Shown: piece by piece, positions 61,329 to 64,000 of the stretch
How the letters are laid out: every line of letters begins with the position of its first letter
How positions within the stretch are numbered: position 1 is the stretch's first letter
From: Siderastrea siderea
Taxonomy: Eukaryota > Cnidaria > Anthozoa > Scleractinia > Rhizangiidae
Assembly: GCA_964030785.1 (NCBI GenBank)
Contig: OZ034968.1
Coordinates: 67,916,399 to 67,980,398 of the forward strand
Direction of reading: 5' to 3'
DNA: 64,000 nt
Translations under genes and position numbers: made by a program
The notes under the pieces: model-generated
The model's database searches: none
What the model was told of the DNA's origin: nothing
What the model saw: the letters and a program-made list of their open reading frames with translations, nothing else

Positions 61329-63183
61329 CAGAGCAATTTATTTGGAAAAGTAGTTGCGTTTGCTTGTTACAATCATTCTAAAAACAGTATATTACGGGAC
61401 ATTGAACATTACGTAATTACACGTCGCGGTGTTAACAGCATTAGACTCGATTTCCGCCTACACTATCTCGTTTTTCTCACGCCTTGTCTAGTAATCGAAC
61501 CTATACCAAATCTCCTAAAATAGCAAAATAGAACCTTTGATACTGTATGTTAACGGGTTCCGCTTGCCAGTTATATAATCAGTAGCGGATCTGTTAAAGG
61601 TAGTTAAGAGAGGTGGTATGGATCCTATATCGAATGTTCAAAAACAGCATCTCTAGCACCTTTGTTTTGATATGCTACATCTACAGCAGAGCTCTTCCGG
61701 AGCCAAAACGGGAGTCCTTTTTTTTCCAAATAAAGTTAAACTTGCAAACACCGCAGGCCGGCTTTCAAAGTTTCTTTTCTGGTTCGGGGCCAGTTACGTT
61801 GATCGCTACAGTTGGTAACTGAAGCTTAGTATTTAGATTAAGCAATGGAATTATCAATGGTATTATAATCTTAGTTTCTTATATTCTAGTTTATATAGAT
61901 AGTGATAAAATTAATAAATTTAAGCTTCAGTTTTTTTCTTTTCCTTTCAATTCCTTGTATTTTAGGTGTAGTTCACGCTCACGGCTCCTGGAGACCAGCC
62001 GGGGGAGGGTGCGGACTCCAAGCCTTCCCCCTTCTTTTTGCTCAAAGAAAAGTAAGAAACGTAATCTTTCTCACCTCATTTGTCACCTTCTCTTCCCCCC
62101 CCCCCCATTCTTTTTTGCATAGCAGGTCTTCCATGATGTTAGGAGAAAGACTGAATACGTCACTGATAATAAAAGGCATTTCCTAAATTATCAGTCCTTA
62201 GCTTTTAAACAAAGTTGTTGTCGTTTTTCCTGCTGTCCGATCATTGTCATGATATTATGTCGTTTTCATGTTTTCGTCCGCCAATTTGGAGGCTCCAGAC
62301 TGTTATCTCAATCTATTTGTGTAATTTGCCATATTCTCTGTTCTCAAGAGCTCTCCCCTTTTGGAGCGTTGGCTTTGATGATCCACCATGCGTGTTTGTA
62401 TTTCGTTCGTGGGTGGTCGTCTCGCCTCCCGTCCTTTTACTCATACGTGTGGGTCACGTTTCTTAGTCTCGAGTCCAAATACTTTTTTTTCGGTTCTTTG
62501 CTGAGTAGTAAGCCTTTAATAAGACTTTTAAATGCGAAAAGGGCAAAAGCCGCGTAACCGGCTAAAAAGACCCCAGGTAGATGTAACTAAAACCTTACGA
62601 TGACAAAAACCGCTACCTGTCAGTTGAGTAGTGAGCGATTTTCTAGCCGATGAATGAGTGAGAAATCGGTTTACTATTGCCACTGCAGGTAAGAGAGATC
62701 CAGTTTTTAAATGAAAGCTAACAAGGGAGTTCCCATGAATTTAGGCCTCCCAAACGAAAAGGTGGCTACAGTAATGACTTGAACGGAGGGGGAAAGGCTC
62801 GACTGAAAAGCTCCCACGCAAACCTTTTTCTCCAACAAACATTGGATTTTTGAAGATCCAACACGTTTAATTAAATCAATTCTTTATACATTCTAAAAAT
62901 TGACTCATTAAAATCCTCCAAAAGGACTTCAAAATGAACTGAATCCGGTAAGCCGGAAAAACTAAAAGATCATCTTATCCGCACCGGAAGTTGCGTAATT
63001 TGCCGCACCTTTGTATCGGGTTTCACGCGAGTGCTCGCCACGCGTGACCTAATTTCTTAACAAAAATAATATTTGATCAAGAGATTATAATTTTTCGAAC
63101 TCCTGAAACCCTTAGTCACCGAAACACAATATTTGTCTTAGAGAGTGAGAAACTTTGCATTCTAGACGGACTGAGGTCTTTCC

Positions 63184-63414
63184 TTGGAATTATGCAGCCA
63201 ATGTCACGTTCCTCTTGTCGAATACACCTCTCGAGTAAAGGCAAGTGATTTTGACGGAGTTGTGCTTTTATATATATATATGAAGGACACTTCAAGTTTC
63301 TATGAAGGTGGAACGTCGAAGCAGGTTCCGTGTTTGTCCAATCAGAGGGTGTTTACTATACTCGAAAATGAGGACTTCAAGAATGTTCTAGTAATTTCCG
63401 ACGTGTGTTATGGT
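63184..63414 (+). other. Possible coding exon, unassigned
   Basis: An open stretch of about 75 codons containing CSQC, YEGGTSK and ISDVCYG ends at a good donor (ATG|GTAAGG). No ATG begins the frame, and an acceptor is not clear. The distance and VC-G pattern faintly resemble the second exon of TIMP/NTR-domain genes, which would fit the TIMP-like exon downstream, but the similarity is weak and may be chance. Confidence 0.2.
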
Positions 63415-63593
63415 AAGGCTTTTAGTTATGCCTCTTTATGGTGTGAAACAGCAGTCAGTACAAAATCTTAATCACTCGAATTATTTCAAAGTAGCCCTAA
63501 TTATTCAGCAGTAATTTATTACCGCTGTGCGATACAGAACGGAAGTACGTAACGTGGCATAACGCCCACGCGCGCGACACTATTGCTGTCGTC

Positions 63594-63600
63594 TATAAAA
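63594..63600 (+). promoter_or_regulatory. TATA box of TIMP-like gene
   Basis: TATAAAA 84 bases before the ATG (first T to the base before A), giving a start site near 63625 and a short 5' leader. Confidence 0.65.
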
Positions 63601-63683
63601 TGCGGGTGCTCCTCGATAGCTAACCAATAACTAGAGAACACAGCATTCATGCTGAGCAACGAAGTGCGACACGTTTGAGAAAG

Positions 63684-63795
63684 ATGAACATCGTGCTTTT
63701 AGCTGGTTTGTTTGCGGCAGCACTGCTGTCGCAAACGTGTGAAGGGTCTATGATCCCAGAACATCCACAGACTGCTTTCTGCAAGGCAGATTTCG
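63684..63795 (+). CDS. TIMP-like secreted protein, first exon only
   Basis: The exon encodes MNIVLLAGLFAAALLSQTC, a signal peptide, then EGSMIPEHPQTAFCKADF and a GT donor in phase 1. HPQTAFC-AD is the N-terminal signature of tissue inhibitors of metalloproteinases. Classical TIMPs begin the mature chain C-x-C-x-P-x-HPQ, and Cys1 chelates the target's zinc. Aligning on HPQ, this protein has Gly and Met (or nearby Ser) where Cys1 and Cys3 should be; the only nearby Cys lies in the signal peptide, four residues further upstream. Metalloproteinase inhibition by the usual mechanism is therefore doubtful. Remaining exons lie beyond the window. Confidence 0.7.
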
Positions 63796-64000
63796 GTACG
63801 TTTATATTTAGATATTTATCTTTCAAAACCTCTTAGTCTTAGAAATCTCTCAGGTTTTAAACTTTTATAGGGCAATAGCATGCGTATAAATCTACGAGTG
63901 GGAGTTTTGTTTTTCTTTGGGAACACGTTATCTGAGAAACAAGGAGGCAACGTGCTTCGATGGCTTTTCAAAGAGGGATCATTGATTTCGTAATTTTGAG

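Larger units (their letters stand above)
60777..63590. other. Unique intergenic DNA right of the duplication
   Basis: No confident gene. Contains AATAATAATAA followed by 'tttatatagcgcc' near 60960-61000, a phrase that looks like a dispersed repeat tail, then a twofold repeat of TCTGAAGGCATCCAAAAGC (about 61004-61043), and a CAT/CGT microsatellite. Confidence 0.5.

Noticed and set aside
61902..62186. Frame with hydrophobic start resembling a signal peptide
   Set aside because: GTG start, T-rich low-complexity coding, and a C-rich run; no domain recognised.

Overview
The window looks like nuclear DNA of a cnidarian, most likely an anthozoan such as a stony coral or anemone. The genes are intron-rich with GT-AG (and one GC-AG) introns. 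They include a secreted collagen/fibrinogen-like protein of the kind common in corals, a cobalamin-independent methionine-synthase-type enzyme, and a TIMP-like first exon. The intergenic DNA is AT-rich and full of short non-autonomous DNA transposons. No expression data or searches were available, so all exon models come from reading frames, splice sites and comparison of the two duplicate copies.

Layout. Positions 1-8148 hold no gene I can support; there is one 0.9-kb inverted-repeat element (2314-3221) and scattered repeats. A five-exon plus-strand gene (8181-15752) encodes a protein with ankyrin repeats and a C-terminal coiled coil. Its first coding intron carries a 2.9-kb transposon with a second transposon nested inside it, and that one carries a minisatellite.

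From 15004 to 60776 the window is one large direct tandem duplication: copy 1 is 15004-38976 and copy 2 is 38977-60776, joined without visible homology. Each copy carries the last exon of the ankyrin gene (functional position in copy 1, orphan in copy 2), a minus-strand secreted collagen-fibrinogen-like gene, and a plus-strand MetE-type methyltransferase gene with two alternative 570-nt first exons. After duplication each copy received its own transposon insertions: four clear ones in copy 1 and four in copy 2. This gives filled/empty site pairs that define element ends and target-site duplications exactly.

The copies have diverged in function. In copy 2 the MetE-like gene is intact in both isoforms, with all four expected zinc ligands. 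In copy 1 both alternative first exons are broken (a 10-nt deletion in one; a 1.4-kb insertion plus small indels in the other), and the zinc-ligand glutamate in a later exon is valine. Both fibrinogen-like genes remain open, but copy 1 has a GC instead of a GT splice donor.

From 60777 the sequence is unique again, with no confident gene until 63684. There a TATA box and a signal-peptide exon begin a TIMP-like gene that runs off the right edge. Its N-terminal motif is recognisable but lacks the two first cysteines of classical TIMPs.
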